A stretch of DNA of 64,000 nt from Luteimonas panaciterrae (GTDB lineage Bacteria > Pseudomonadota > Gammaproteobacteria > Xanthomonadales > Xanthomonadaceae): positions 1-64,000 of the forward strand of contig NZ_JAJAVH010000008.1 of assembly GCF_020511115.1 (NCBI RefSeq), read 5' to 3'. This document shows, piece after piece, positions 1-9,655 of this stretch (positions within the stretch are counted from its first letter, which is position 1; the number at the start of each line of letters is the position of its first letter). The notes below the pieces were generated by a model. It saw nothing but the letters and a program-made list of their open reading frames with translations, was not told the DNA's origin and made no database searches. A program made the translations under genes and the position numbers.

Positions 1-41
1 ACCACATCGCGATTTGCGATCGCACCAACGATGCCGCACAT
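1..41 (-). CDS. glmS: Glutamine-fructose-6-phosphate aminotransferase, N-terminal fragment
   Basis: Only the first 13 complete codons lie in the window; the gene runs off the left edge. Read on the minus strand from the ATG at 41 they give MCGIVGAIANRDV, the conserved GlmS start in which Cys2 becomes the N-terminal nucleophile of the glutaminase domain after Met removal. An AGGAG lies about nine bases upstream of the ATG. GlmS makes glucosamine-6-phosphate, the precursor that GlmU (about 8 kb away in this window) turns into UDP-GlcNAc, so the efflux module sits between two genes of one pathway. Confidence 0.85.
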   Translation of the reverse strand, partial: MCGIVGAIANRDV

Positions 42-95
42 AAGGCCGAAACTCCTGAAGCTGGACGCCATAGTGTTATGGATTCGGCCCGTTGA

Positions 96-118
96 TGTTT
101 GAACACCCCGTTCAAACA
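96..118. promoter_or_regulatory. Inverted repeat upstream of glmS, possible operator
   Basis: A perfect 9-bp inverted repeat, TGTTTGAAC (96-104) and GTTCAAACA (110-118), flanks a 5-bp spacer; a third partial copy GGTTCAAG follows at 122-129. It lies 55 bp upstream of the glmS start and about 110 bp upstream of the sigma-54 promoter of the divergent operon. Its size suits a dimeric repressor site, but no cognate regulator can be named. Confidence 0.35.
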
Positions 119-139
119 CCCGGTTCAAGCCTGGCGCCC

Positions 140-190
140 GTGGACAGTGTCCGCGCGGACGCTTGAAGTGTCCGCGCGGACACTGTCCAC
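140..190 (+). promoter_or_regulatory. Double palindromic upstream activator site
   Basis: A perfect 21-bp inverted repeat (140-160 and 170-190, 9-bp spacer) is built from two copies of an 18-bp palindrome with core TCCGCGCGGA, at 146-163 (one mismatch) and 167-184 (perfect). Their centres are 21 bp apart, two helical turns, so two regulator dimers could bind the same DNA face. The site sits about 85 bp upstream of the predicted start of a sigma-54 promoter. The obvious candidate ligand is the NtrC-type regulator encoded at 5389-6732; that pairing is inferred. Confidence 0.65.
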
Positions 191-225
191 GAACAAAATC
201 CCAATCAAATCATGCGCTTGCGAGT

Positions 226-241
226 TGGCACGGCAATTGCT
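226..241 (+). promoter_or_regulatory. Sigma-54 (RpoN) promoter of the efflux operon
   Basis: The sequence TGGCACGGCAATTGCT matches the sigma-54 consensus TGGCACG-N4-TTGCW at every fixed position, with GG (227-228) and GC (239-240) separated by exactly 10 bp. Transcription should start near 252, about 22 bp before the adaptor ATG at 274. A sigma-54 promoter needs an enhancer-binding activator, and the same cluster encodes one together with a matching double upstream site. Confidence 0.8.
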
Positions 242-273
242 CTGAATACGGGCAAGACCCGACGACCGCACGC

Positions 274-1575
274 ATGGACACCCAGACCCGCTACCGCATC
301 CGTGACACCTCCGCTCAGGACCAGACCCTGGCCAGCACGTCCTCGCCCCTGCGCCGCCGCAAGCCCTGGCTCATCGGCGGGATCGCGGCGGCGGCGACCC
401 TGGCGCTGGCGGTCTGGGTGATTTCGGGATGGGTCTCGGGCGGTCGCTCGTTCGACGCCTCGCGACTGCGCATCGCCGAAGTGAAGCGCGGCGATCTGGT
501 GCGCGATCTCTCCGCCGACGGCCGCGTGATCGCCGCCAACAGCCCGACGCTGTACGCGATCGCCGCCGGTACCGTCACCCTGCAGGTGGTGGCCGGCGAC
601 AAGGTGCGCAAAGGTCAGGAGCTCGCGGTGATCGACAGCCCGGAGCTGCGCAGCAAGCTGGTGCAGGAAGAATCCACGCTCGCCGGCATGGAGGCCGAAG
701 CCAGCCGCGCCATGCTCGATGCGCAGCTGGCGCGCTCGAACGCTCGCAAGACGCTCGATCAGGCCGAGATCACCCGCACCGCCGCGCAGCGCGACCTCGA
801 ACGCTATCAGCGCGCCTACACCGGCGGCGCGGTTTCGCAGAACGAACTGGCCAAGGCGCAGGACGAACTGAAGAAAGCCGATCTCGGCCTCGCGGCCGCA
901 CAGAAGGAATTCCAGCTGCAGACCGAGGGTGCCGGCCTCGACGCGCGCAACAAGCAACTGCTCGCCGATCGCCAGCGCGCGGTGGTGGATGAAGCGCGCC
1001 GCCAGGTCGACGTGCTGACGCTGCGCGCGCCGTTCGACGGCCAGGTCGGTCAGGTACAGATCGCACAGGGCACCAGCGTGACCGCCAATGGTCCGGTGCT
1101 GAGCGTGGTCGACCTGAGCAAGTTCGAAGTGGAGATCAAGGTGCCGGAAAGCTTCGCCCGTGATCTCAGCATCGGCATCCCGGCGCAGATCAGCAGCCAG
1201 GGCAAGACGTATCCGGCGGAAATCTCCGCGGTCTCGCCCGAGGTGGTGAACGGCGAAGTCAATGCGCGCCTGCGCTTCGCCGATGGACAGCAGCCGCCGG
1301 GGTTGCGGCAGAACCAGCGCCTGTCCGCGCGCGTCGTGCTCGATACGCGCCGCAACGTGCTGATGGTCGAACGCGGCCCGTTCCTCGAACAGGATGGCGG
1401 CCGCCACGTCTACGTCGTCGACGGCAGCAGCGCCGTGCGTCGTCCGATCGAACCGGGCGTCAGCAGCTTGAATGCAGTGGAAATCCGTTCCGGGTTGCAG
1501 CCCGGGCAACGCATCGTGGTCTCGGGCGCCGATCTGTTCGGCGATGCCGAGAGTGTCCGTATCTCTGGAGAATGA
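274..1575 (+). CDS. HlyD/RND-type periplasmic adaptor subunit of an ABC efflux system
   Basis: 433-residue membrane-fusion protein of the MacA/HlyD type, expected to link the inner-membrane ABC transporter encoded downstream to an outer-membrane channel. A short basic cytoplasmic end is followed by one membrane segment (about residues 31-50). Next come a lipoyl-like beta domain (GTVTLQVVAGDKVRKGQELAVIDSPE split around about 98-123), a long alpha-helical hairpin (about 130-220) rich in Ala, Gln and Glu, and the beta-barrel part. I chose the ATG at 274 because upstream in-frame ATGs would overlap the activator site and promoter. It begins an operon with a small ORF, an ATPase and two permeases. 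No TolC-like gene is present in the window. Confidence 0.85.
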   Translation: MDTQTRYRIRDTSAQDQTLASTSSPLRRRKPWLIGGIAAAATLALAVWVISGWVSGGRSFDASRLRIAEVKRGDLVRDLSADGRVIAANSPTLYAIAAGTVTLQVVAGDKVRKGQELAVIDSPELRSKLVQEESTLAGMEAEASRAMLDAQLARSNARKTLDQAEITRTAAQRDLERYQRAYTGGAVSQNELAKAQDELKKADLGLAAAQKEFQLQTEGAGLDARNKQLLADRQRAVVDEARRQVDVLTLRAPFDGQVGQVQIAQGTSVTANGPVLSVVDLSKFEVEIKVPESFARDLSIGIPAQISSQGKTYPAEISAVSPEVVNGEVNARLRFADGQQPPGLRQNQRLSARVVLDTRRNVLMVERGPFLEQDGGRHVYVVDGSSAVRRPIEPGVSSLNAVEIRSGLQPGQRIVVSGADLFGDAESVRISGE

Positions 1576-1577
1576 TC

Positions 1578-1802
1578 ATGTCTACATACAACAACACCGC
1601 TCCCTCCCCCTTCGATCAACTGCACTGGACCGCGCAGGAACTCGCCGAGGCCGTGCCGCGCCGTCTGCACGAACTGGTTCGTTTCGATGCGCAGACCCAC
1701 GAAGCGGCCAATTCCGCCGCCAAGGCCGTGCGCCGGCTCGACTGGCAGCGTCGTGGTTATGCACCAAATGGCGAACTGCCCGCCTTCATCCGCGTTTGCT
1801 GA
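1578..1802 (+). CDS. Small protein of unknown function within the efflux operon
   Basis: 74 codons starting three bases after the adaptor stop, with GGAG (1567-1570) at good distance from the ATG; an alternative ATG at 1572 overlaps the adaptor stop. The product is mostly hydrophilic and helical, with no signal peptide or membrane segment, and ends with Cys. I do not recognise a family. Position and ribosome-binding site argue for translation together with the adaptor. It ends just before a REP pair, so a truncated longer gene cannot be excluded. Confidence 0.5.
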   Translation: MSTYNNTAPSPFDQLHWTAQELAEAVPRRLHELVRFDAQTHEAANSAAKAVRRLDWQRRGYAPNGELPAFIRVC

Positions 1803-1834
1803 TGACCGCGACGTCACCGCGCCGCAAGAATTGC

Positions 1835-1940
1835 CTCGTCATTCCCGCGAAGGCGGGAGCCCATGGATCCGCTTTCATTTCTCTCTCCGAAAAAGAAAAC
1901 GAAAACGCCCCTGGGTTCCCGTCTTCGCGGGAATGACGAG
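1835..1940. repeat. REP pair (two inverted REP arms)
   Basis: Left arm CTCGTCATTCCCGCGAAGG followed by CGGGAG at 1835-1859, right arm ending in CGCGGGAATGACGAG at 1940. The arms are inverted relative to each other around an A-rich spacer. Related arms occur at 6755, 30765 and 40046 in this window. It lies inside the operon, between the small ORF and the ATPase, where such hairpins can modulate mRNA stability. Confidence 0.8.
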
Positions 1941-1995
1941 CGAAGACGCAATACAGACGACAACCGATAACCCCATCACTCCCAAAGGTCCTGCC

Positions 1996-2724
1996 ATGTT
2001 GCACATGCAAGCCGTTTCCAAGGTCTACCGCACCGAGCTCGTCGAAACGCACGCTCTGCGATCGCTCAACCTGCACGTGCAAGAAGGCGAGTTCGTCGCT
2101 GTCACCGGTCCGTCCGGTTCGGGCAAGACCACCTTCCTCAACATCGCCGGCCTGCTGGAAACCTTCAGCAGCGGCGAGTTCATGCTCGACGGCGAGAACG
2201 TGCGCGGCCTGTCCGACGACGCGCGCAGCCGCCTGCGCAATCGCAAGATCGGCTTCATCTTCCAGGGCTTCAACCTGATCCCGGACCTCAACCTGTTCGA
2301 CAACTGCGACGTGCCGCTGCGCTACCGCGGCATGCCGTCGAGCGAACGCAAGTTGCGCATCGAGGACGCACTGGCACTGGTCGGCCTTGGCTCGCGCACC
2401 AAGCACTTCCCGGCCGAACTATCCGGCGGTCAGCAGCAGCGTGCCGCGATCGCGCGCGCGCTGGCCGGCACTCCGCGCCTGCTGCTCGCCGACGAACCCA
2501 CCGGCAATCTCGATTCGCAGATGGCGCGCAGCGTGATGGAACTGCTGGAGGAGATCAACGCGCAAGGCACCACCATCATCATGGTGACGCACGATCCGGA
2601 ACTCGCCGCGCGCGCGCAGCGCAACGTGCACATCGTCGACGGCATGGCCACGGATCTCTCGGCCGAGCCGAGCCTGACGCAAGCCGCGCATTCTGCCCCC
2701 GCCGCTTCCACCGCCAACGCCTGA
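1996..2724 (+). CDS. ABC transporter ATP-binding protein (MacB/LolD-like)
   Basis: 242-residue nucleotide-binding subunit. Visible motifs are Walker A GPSGSGKT (38-45), Q-loop Gln90, signature LSGGQ (142-146), Walker B LLLADEP (162-168, catalytic Glu167) and a switch His in MVTHDPE. The long intergenic REP region argues for the ATG at 1996, not an upstream start; MQAVSK at 2005 is an alternative. It energises the two FtsX-type permeases that follow. The mechanotransmission type (MacB/LolCDE class) is inferred from the partner permeases; the substrate is unknown. Confidence 0.9.
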   Translation: MLHMQAVSKVYRTELVETHALRSLNLHVQEGEFVAVTGPSGSGKTTFLNIAGLLETFSSGEFMLDGENVRGLSDDARSRLRNRKIGFIFQGFNLIPDLNLFDNCDVPLRYRGMPSSERKLRIEDALALVGLGSRTKHFPAELSGGQQQRAAIARALAGTPRLLLADEPTGNLDSQMARSVMELLEEINAQGTTIIMVTHDPELAARAQRNVHIVDGMATDLSAEPSLTQAAHSAPAASTANA

Positions 2725-2734
2725 GGCCCACGCC

Positions 2735-4051
2735 ATGCTCGGCTACTACTTCAAGCTCGCGCTGCGCAGCTTCAAGCGCAACAAGATGCTCACGGCACTG
2801 ATGGTGCTGGCGGTCGCGCTCGGCATCGGCGCCAGCATGACCACGCTGACCGTGTTCTACATCCTCGCCGCCGATCCGCTTCCGCACAAAAGCGGCAAGC
2901 TGTTCTATCCGCGGTTCGACGCCGAAAGCAAGAACGGCTACGTCCCCGGCAAGGAACCGCAGGACCAGATGACCCGCTTCGACGCCGAAACATTGCTGCG
3001 CGAAAAGCGTGGCGATCGCCAGGCGTTCATGACCGGGGGTGAAGTCGGCATCGTGCCCGAGAATCCCAGCGTCTCGCCGTTCATGTCCTTCGCGCGCTTC
3101 ACCACCGCGGATTTCTTCCCGATGTTCGAAACACCGTTCCTGTATGGCCGCGCCTGGAACGGAACCGACGATGCCGCACGCCCGCGCGTGGCGGTGCTCT
3201 CGAAGGAACTCAACGACAAGCTGTTCGGCGGCGCCAACAGCGTCGGCAAGACCGTGAATCTGCAGAATGTCGGTTTCCGGATCATCGGCGTCCTCGACGA
3301 CTGGCAGCCGGCGCCGAAGTTCTACGACGTCATCGGATCGGAGCGCTACGGCGAAACCGAGGAAATCTTCATTCCGTTCTGGACTGCGCGCGAACTCGAC
3401 TTCGGCGTGAACGGCAACATGAACTGCTGGGGCGACACCCCCAACAGCGACCCGGAAGGCAGCCATGCCCTCAACGCCCCCTGCGCCTGGCTGCAGTACT
3501 GGGTGGAGCTGGACAGTCCCGAGAAGGTCGACGCCTATCGCCGCTATCTCGCCAACTACTCCGATCAACAGCGCGCCGCCGGCCGTTTCGAACGGCCAAC
3601 CAACGTGCGTCTGAACAACGTCATGGAATGGCTGGAGATCAACAAGGTCGTTCCGAGCGACGTGCGCCTGCAAACCTGGCTGGCGTTCGGCTTCCTGATG
3701 GTCTGCCTGCTCAACACCGTCGGATTGCTGCTGGCGAAGTTCCTGCGTCGCAGTGGCGAGATCGGCGTGCGCCGCGCGTTGGGCGCGTCGCGCCGCGACA
3801 TCTTCATGCAATGCCTGGTCGAAGCCGGAACGATCGGACTCGCCGGCGGCGTGCTCGGGCTCGGTCTGGCCTTGCTCGGCTTGTGGGCGGTGCGTCAGCA
3901 GCCCGCGGAGTACGCGGAACTCGCGCACCTGGATCCCACCATGCTGTTGACCACCTTCGTGCTGGCGATCACCACCAGCCTGCTCGCGGGTCTGTTGCCC
4001 GCATGGCGTGCCATGCAGGTCACGCCTGCGATTCAGCTGAAATCCCAATAG
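2735..4051 (+). CDS. ABC transporter permease, MacB/FtsX family (first of two)
   Basis: 438 residues with the MacB layout: one membrane segment near the N-terminus (about 20-45), a large periplasmic domain (about 50-310) and three C-terminal membrane segments. The FtsX signature EIGVRRALGAS follows the second membrane helix. It starts ten bases after the ATPase stop. With the next gene it likely forms a heterodimeric permease fuelled by the preceding ATPase and coupled to the adaptor. The role, export of a small molecule or extraction of a membrane substrate, cannot be told from sequence. Confidence 0.88.
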   Translation: MLGYYFKLALRSFKRNKMLTALMVLAVALGIGASMTTLTVFYILAADPLPHKSGKLFYPRFDAESKNGYVPGKEPQDQMTRFDAETLLREKRGDRQAFMTGGEVGIVPENPSVSPFMSFARFTTADFFPMFETPFLYGRAWNGTDDAARPRVAVLSKELNDKLFGGANSVGKTVNLQNVGFRIIGVLDDWQPAPKFYDVIGSERYGETEEIFIPFWTARELDFGVNGNMNCWGDTPNSDPEGSHALNAPCAWLQYWVELDSPEKVDAYRRYLANYSDQQRAAGRFERPTNVRLNNVMEWLEINKVVPSDVRLQTWLAFGFLMVCLLNTVGLLLAKFLRRSGEIGVRRALGASRRDIFMQCLVEAGTIGLAGGVLGLGLALLGLWAVRQQPAEYAELAHLDPTMLLTTFVLAITTSLLAGLLPAWRAMQVTPAIQLKSQ

Positions 4052-4137
4052 AACGACACCGCCAAGTATCCACCTCCGCATCCATATCCATCGCACGCGG
4101 CTTCGCTGGCCCCGGCCCGCAGCCAAGGGACACTCTC

Positions 4138-5379
4138 ATGGAACTCCGCCCGATTCTCTCCACCCTCCTGCGTCATAAGACCGCCGCGGCGCTGATCGTG
4201 CTGGAAATCGCGCTCAGCTGCGCGATCGTCTGCAATGCCCTGTTTTTGATCGGCGTGCGCCTGGACCGCATGCATCGCCCCAGCGGACTGGCCGAAAACG
4301 AACTCGTGGTGATCAGCGTGGCCGGCATGGCCACCGGCGAGGACAAGACCGCCGGTGCCCAGACCAGAGCGGACCTGGCCGCATTGCGCGCTCTGCCCGG
4401 CGTCAAGGCGGTCACCACCGCCAATCAGATCACCTTCGGCAATTCTTCCTGGAACAGCGGCGTGCGCCTGCAGAAGGATCAGCAGGTGTCCAATCTGAGC
4501 GCATCGATCTACATGGGCGGAGAAGACCTGATCGATACGCTCGGCGTGAAGCTGGTGGAAGGCCGCAAGTTCGAGCCCGGCGAGTTTCTCGATTGGGAAG
4601 TCCTCAATGCGCCGAACAGCGAGGGCAATATCCCCTCGGCGATCATCTCCAAGCACATGGCCGATGAGCTGTTCCCGGGCCAGAGCGCCGTCGGAAAGGT
4701 GTTCTACAGCTGGGGCAATGAACCAACCCGCGTCGTGGGTGTCGTCGAGCGATTGGTGCGCGTGCGCGATTCCAGTGAGGAATACGCCAACTACGAGACC
4801 TCGATGATCTTCCCCGTCCGGATGCCTTATGACAGCGGCAGATTCATCATCCGCGTCGACGATCCCTCGCGCCGCGATGAAGTGCTGAAAGCGGCGACGA
4901 AGATCCTGCGGGAAGGCACCAACAATCGCATCGTGATCGAGAAAGACAGCAAGACGCTCGAGGAAATGCGTCACAAGTTCTACCGCCAGGACAAGTCGAT
5001 GGCCTGGCTGCTGGTGGCGGTGTGCGTGGCGCTGCTGGTGGTCACCGCGCTCGGCATCGTCGGCCTGGCCAGCTTCTGGGTGCAGCAGCGCACCAAGCAA
5101 ATCGGCGTGCGTCGCGCGCTCGGCGCCACGCGTGGGCAGATCCTGCGCTACTTCCAGACCGAGAACTTCCTGCTCGCCACCCTCGGCATCGTGATCGGCA
5201 TGCTGCTCGCCTACGCCATCAACCAGATGCTGATGTCGAAGTACGAGCTGCCGCGCCTGCCGCTGTTCTATCTGCCCGTCGGCGCCATCGCTTTGTGGCT
5301 GCTCGGACAGATCGCGGTGTTCTGGCCGGCACGTCGCGCGGCTTCGGTGCCGCCGGCAATCGCGACCAGAAGCGTTTAA
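4138..5379 (+). CDS. ABC transporter permease, MacB/FtsX family (second of two)
   Basis: 413 residues, same architecture as its neighbour: N-terminal membrane helix, periplasmic domain (about 45-285), then three C-terminal helices with the signature KQIGVRRALGATRGQ. I chose the ATG at 4138 because it gives the family's usual cytoplasmic start (MELRPILSTLL); the upstream extension overlaps the previous permease. The 86-bp gap after the first permease has no visible terminator, so cotranscription is likely. It completes the ABC unit; the regulator gene starts nine bases after its stop. Confidence 0.88.
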   Translation: MELRPILSTLLRHKTAAALIVLEIALSCAIVCNALFLIGVRLDRMHRPSGLAENELVVISVAGMATGEDKTAGAQTRADLAALRALPGVKAVTTANQITFGNSSWNSGVRLQKDQQVSNLSASIYMGGEDLIDTLGVKLVEGRKFEPGEFLDWEVLNAPNSEGNIPSAIISKHMADELFPGQSAVGKVFYSWGNEPTRVVGVVERLVRVRDSSEEYANYETSMIFPVRMPYDSGRFIIRVDDPSRRDEVLKAATKILREGTNNRIVIEKDSKTLEEMRHKFYRQDKSMAWLLVAVCVALLVVTALGIVGLASFWVQQRTKQIGVRRALGATRGQILRYFQTENFLLATLGIVIGMLLAYAINQMLMSKYELPRLPLFYLPVGAIALWLLGQIAVFWPARRAASVPPAIATRSV

Positions 5380-5388
5380 TCTGTCGCG

Positions 5389-6732
<1,344 letters not shown>

Positions 6733-6754
6733 GATTTCAAGCATTCCCACATCT

Positions 6755-6784
6755 GGTCATTCCCGCGTGGGCGGGAATGACGAG
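6755..6784. repeat. Single REP hairpin
   Basis: A perfect 10-bp inverted repeat TCATTCCCGC / GCGGGAATGA (6757-6766, 6771-6780) with a GTGG loop, of the same family as the REP arms at 1835, 30765 and 40046. It lies between the response regulator and the kinase gene, whose ATG is 78 bp downstream. Confidence 0.75.
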
Positions 6785-6858
6785 CAAATGGCAAGTCACG
6801 CCACGCTTTGCCTTATTCTTTCGCAGCTCCCTAGTCGCTCCCCCGAGGCCGTCCGACC

Positions 6859-8169
6859 ATGCGCTGGTGGCATCGCTTCCCGCTCAGCCTGATCTATGCC
6901 CTGCTCGCCGGCGTGTACATGCTCGCCGCCGTCGCGCTGGCATTCTGGCTGCAGCAATGGTTGCGCCCCTGGGCGGCGGCGCTGACGGCGATCGCGATCC
7001 TGCTTCCGCTGCTCGTCTATCACGTCCGCCGCGCCTTCGCACCGATGCATTCGCTGTTCCGGGCGCTGGCCGGCAGCGTGGCGACCTATCGCGACGGTGA
7101 CTACAGCTTCGGCCTATCCTGGCAGGGACGCGGCGAACTGCGCGAACTCGTCGACAGCCACAACCAGCTCGGCGACGTTCTGCGCGAGCAGCGTCTGGCC
7201 CTCGTGCAGCGCGAACTTCTGCTCGACACGATGGTGCAGAACACTCCCGTGGCGATGGTGCTGATCGATCCCGCGCGACACATCGTGCTCGGCAATCTCG
7301 CCGCACGCAGGATGCTCGGCAACGGCCGGCGGCTCGAAGGCCAATCCTTCGAAGCGATCCTCACGAACGCGAACGCCGCCGTTCGCGAGGCGTTCGATCG
7401 CGGCGGCGATGGCATGTTCACGATCGGCGATGCCGACAACGAAGACATCTATCACCTCTCGCGCCGCCACTTCCGCCTCAACGGCCGCATGCACGAACTG
7501 GTGATGCTGCGCCTGCTTACCGCGGAACTGCGCCGCCAGGAAGTGCAGACGTGGAAGAAGGTCATCCGCGTGATCAGCCACGAACTCAACAACTCGCTCG
7601 CGCCGATCGCCTCGCTCGCGCATTCCGGCGCCGAACTGCTGCGGCGCGGCCAGTACGAACGCCTGCCGATGGCGCTGAACACCATCGAGGAACGCGCGCG
7701 CCACCTCGAAGGCTTCATCCGTGATTACGCCCGCTTCGCCAAGTTGCCATCGCCGCGATTGGAAGCCGTGCCCTGGGCACTGTTCCTGACGCAACTGCGC
7801 AGTCAGGTCGACTTCGTCGCCGACCTGCACCCGGAAGACGGCATCGCCCGCTTCGATGCCGCCCAGATGGAGCAGGCGCTACTGAATCTCCTGAAGAACG
7901 CGCACGAATCGGGATCGCAGGCCGAGGAAGTACGCCTGGCGCTACGCCGGTTGCCGGAAGCATGGCGCGTCGAGGTGCTCGACCGCGGCAGCGGGATGAA
8001 TGAAGCCGTGCTGTCGAACGCACTGTTGCCGTTCTACTCCACCAAGCGTAACGGCACCGGCCTCGGCTTGGCGCTGGCGCGCGAGATCGCCGAAGCACAT
8101 GGCGGGCGGATCGCCCTGCTCAATCGCGAGGGCGGCGGATTGTGTGTCTCGATCGTGTTGCCGGACTGA
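6859..8169 (+). CDS. Sensor histidine kinase (NtrY-like) partner of the sigma-54 regulator
   Basis: 436 residues. Two membrane helices (about 9-33 and 37-54) enclose almost no periplasmic loop, so the signal is probably sensed in or near the membrane or in the cytoplasm. They are followed by a HAMP-like linker and a PAS-like segment (about 118-205). The H-box VISHELNN carries the phosphorylated His241. The ATPase domain shows the N-box LLNLLKNAHES, G1 DRGSGMN and G2 GTGLGLALARE. It is the last gene of the plus-strand cluster and converges on glmU 36 bp away. Cognate pairing with the preceding regulator is inferred from adjacency. Confidence 0.9.
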   Translation: MRWWHRFPLSLIYALLAGVYMLAAVALAFWLQQWLRPWAAALTAIAILLPLLVYHVRRAFAPMHSLFRALAGSVATYRDGDYSFGLSWQGRGELRELVDSHNQLGDVLREQRLALVQRELLLDTMVQNTPVAMVLIDPARHIVLGNLAARRMLGNGRRLEGQSFEAILTNANAAVREAFDRGGDGMFTIGDADNEDIYHLSRRHFRLNGRMHELVMLRLLTAELRRQEVQTWKKVIRVISHELNNSLAPIASLAHSGAELLRRGQYERLPMALNTIEERARHLEGFIRDYARFAKLPSPRLEAVPWALFLTQLRSQVDFVADLHPEDGIARFDAAQMEQALLNLLKNAHESGSQAEEVRLALRRLPEAWRVEVLDRGSGMNEAVLSNALLPFYSTKRNGTGLGLALAREIAEAHGGRIALLNREGGGLCVSIVLPD

Positions 8170-8205
8170 GCCGCCGCTTCACTCTTTCCGGGAAAAGAAA
8201 AAAAG

Positions 8206-9573
8206 CTACTTCTTCTTCACCGGCCGCTGCCAATGCTCGATCGTCGCCTGGCGCCCGCGCGCCACGGAGAGCTTGCCTTCCGGCGCATTCTTGACGATCA
8301 CCGAACCGGCGCCGATGGTGGCGTTCTTGCCGATGGTCACCGGCGCCACGAGCGCGGAATTGGAACCGATGAAGGCGCCATCCTCGATGGTCGTGGTCGA
8401 TTTGTTGACGCCATCGTAATTGCAGGTGATGGTGCCGGCACCGACGTTCACGCCGCTGCCGATCACGGCATCGCCGAGATAGGTCAGATGGTTGGCCTTG
8501 CTGCCGACGCCGAGCGTGGCGTTCTTGGTTTCGACGAAGTTGCCGATGTGCACGCCGTCGGCCAGCACCGTGCCCGGCCGCAGCCGCGCGAACGGGCCGA
8601 TCTGCACCGCGCCCTCGGTGCGCGCGCTGTCGATGTCGCAATGCGCGCGCACTTCGGTGCCCGACGCGAGCGATGCATTGCTGATCCGGCAGAACGGACC
8701 GATGCGCACGCCGTCGCCGAGCGCCACCTTGCCCTCGAACACGACATCGACATCGATCTCGACATCCCTGCCCACCGTCACCTCGCCACGGATGTCGACA
8801 CGCGCGGGATCAGCGAACCGCGCGCCCTGCACGCATAACGCACGCACCAGCCGCTGCTGGAACGCGCGCTCGAGCTGCGCCAGCTGCCAGGGATCGTTGG
8901 CGCCTTCGGTCTCGATCGCATCCTCGACCAGCACCATTTCGGCGGCGCTGTATTCGGCCGCGGCCATCGCGAAGACATCGGTGAGGTAGTATTCGCCTTG
9001 CGCGTTGTCGTTGGACAGGCGCTGCAGCCAGCCTTTCAGCGCCGTGGCTTCGGCCTTGATGATGCCGGTGTTGACGATGCGGATGCGGCGCTGCTCCTCG
9101 TCGGCGTCCTTGTGCTCGACGATCGCACCGACGCGGCCCTCGGAATCGCGCACGATGCGGCCGTAGCCGTTCGGATCGTCCAGTTCGGCCGCCAGCACGG
9201 CCAGGCGTCCTTCGGCGGCCAGTAGCGCACGCAAGGTGGCGGATGTGATCAGCGGTACGTCGCCGTACAGCACCAGCACCTGCGCGCCATCGGGAATGTT
9301 CGGAATCGCCTGCTGCACGGCGTGACCGGTCCCCAGCTGGCGCGACTGCTCCGTCCACTGCAGATCGGCCTGGTCGGCGAAGGCCGCTCGGACCTGATCC
9401 CCGCCGTGGCCGTAGACGAGATGAAGACCGGCCGGCTGCAGCTCCCGCGCCGCCGTGATCACGTGTGCCAGCATCGGCTGCCCGGCGATCTTCTGCAGCA
9501 CCTTCGGCGTCGACGATTTCATGCGCTTGCCTTCGCCGGCAGCGAGGATCACAACATGCAGGGGCGCGGACAT
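8206..9573 (-). CDS. glmU: Bifunctional N-acetylglucosamine-1-phosphate uridyltransferase / glucosamine-1-phosphate acetyltransferase
   Basis: 455 residues, the usual GlmU length. The N-terminal uridyltransferase domain has the nucleotide-binding loop [17 protein letters not shown] (about 10-26). The C-terminal left-handed beta-helix has hexapeptide repeats and the acetyltransferase region [16 protein letters not shown]-like with NYDGVNK. It makes UDP-GlcNAc for peptidoglycan and LPS. In this order the gene follows the ATP synthase operon, as in related bacteria, but is separated from it here by three other genes. Divergent from the GT-C gene, with about 80 bp between. Confidence 0.95.
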   Translation of the reverse strand: MSAPLHVVILAAGEGKRMKSSTPKVLQKIAGQPMLAHVITAARELQPAGLHLVYGHGGDQVRAAFADQADLQWTEQSRQLGTGHAVQQAIPNIPDGAQVLVLYGDVPLITSATLRALLAAEGRLAVLAAELDDPNGYGRIVRDSEGRVGAIVEHKDADEEQRRIRIVNTGIIKAEATALKGWLQRLSNDNAQGEYYLTDVFAMAAAEYSAAEMVLVEDAIETEGANDPWQLAQLERAFQQRLVRALCVQGARFADPARVDIRGEVTVGRDVEIDVDVVFEGKVALGDGVRIGPFCRISNASLASGTEVRAHCDIDSARTEGAVQIGPFARLRPGTVLADGVHIGNFVETKNATLGVGSKANHLTYLGDAVIGSGVNVGAGTITCNYDGVNKSTTTIEDGAFIGSNSALVAPVTIGKNATIGAGSVIVKNAPEGKLSVARGRQATIEHWQRPVKKK

Positions 9574-9655
9574 GGGGGATTCCGGGATGTGTGGGTGCCA
9601 GGATTCTAACGTCTGCGACTGTTACGATGCCTGACCCTCCCAGCCCTTGTTGTCG

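Noticed and set aside
24-190. A longer upstream start for the adaptor protein at 163
   Set aside because: It would place the start codon inside the double palindrome and upstream of the sigma-54 promoter, and the extra residues have no family match.
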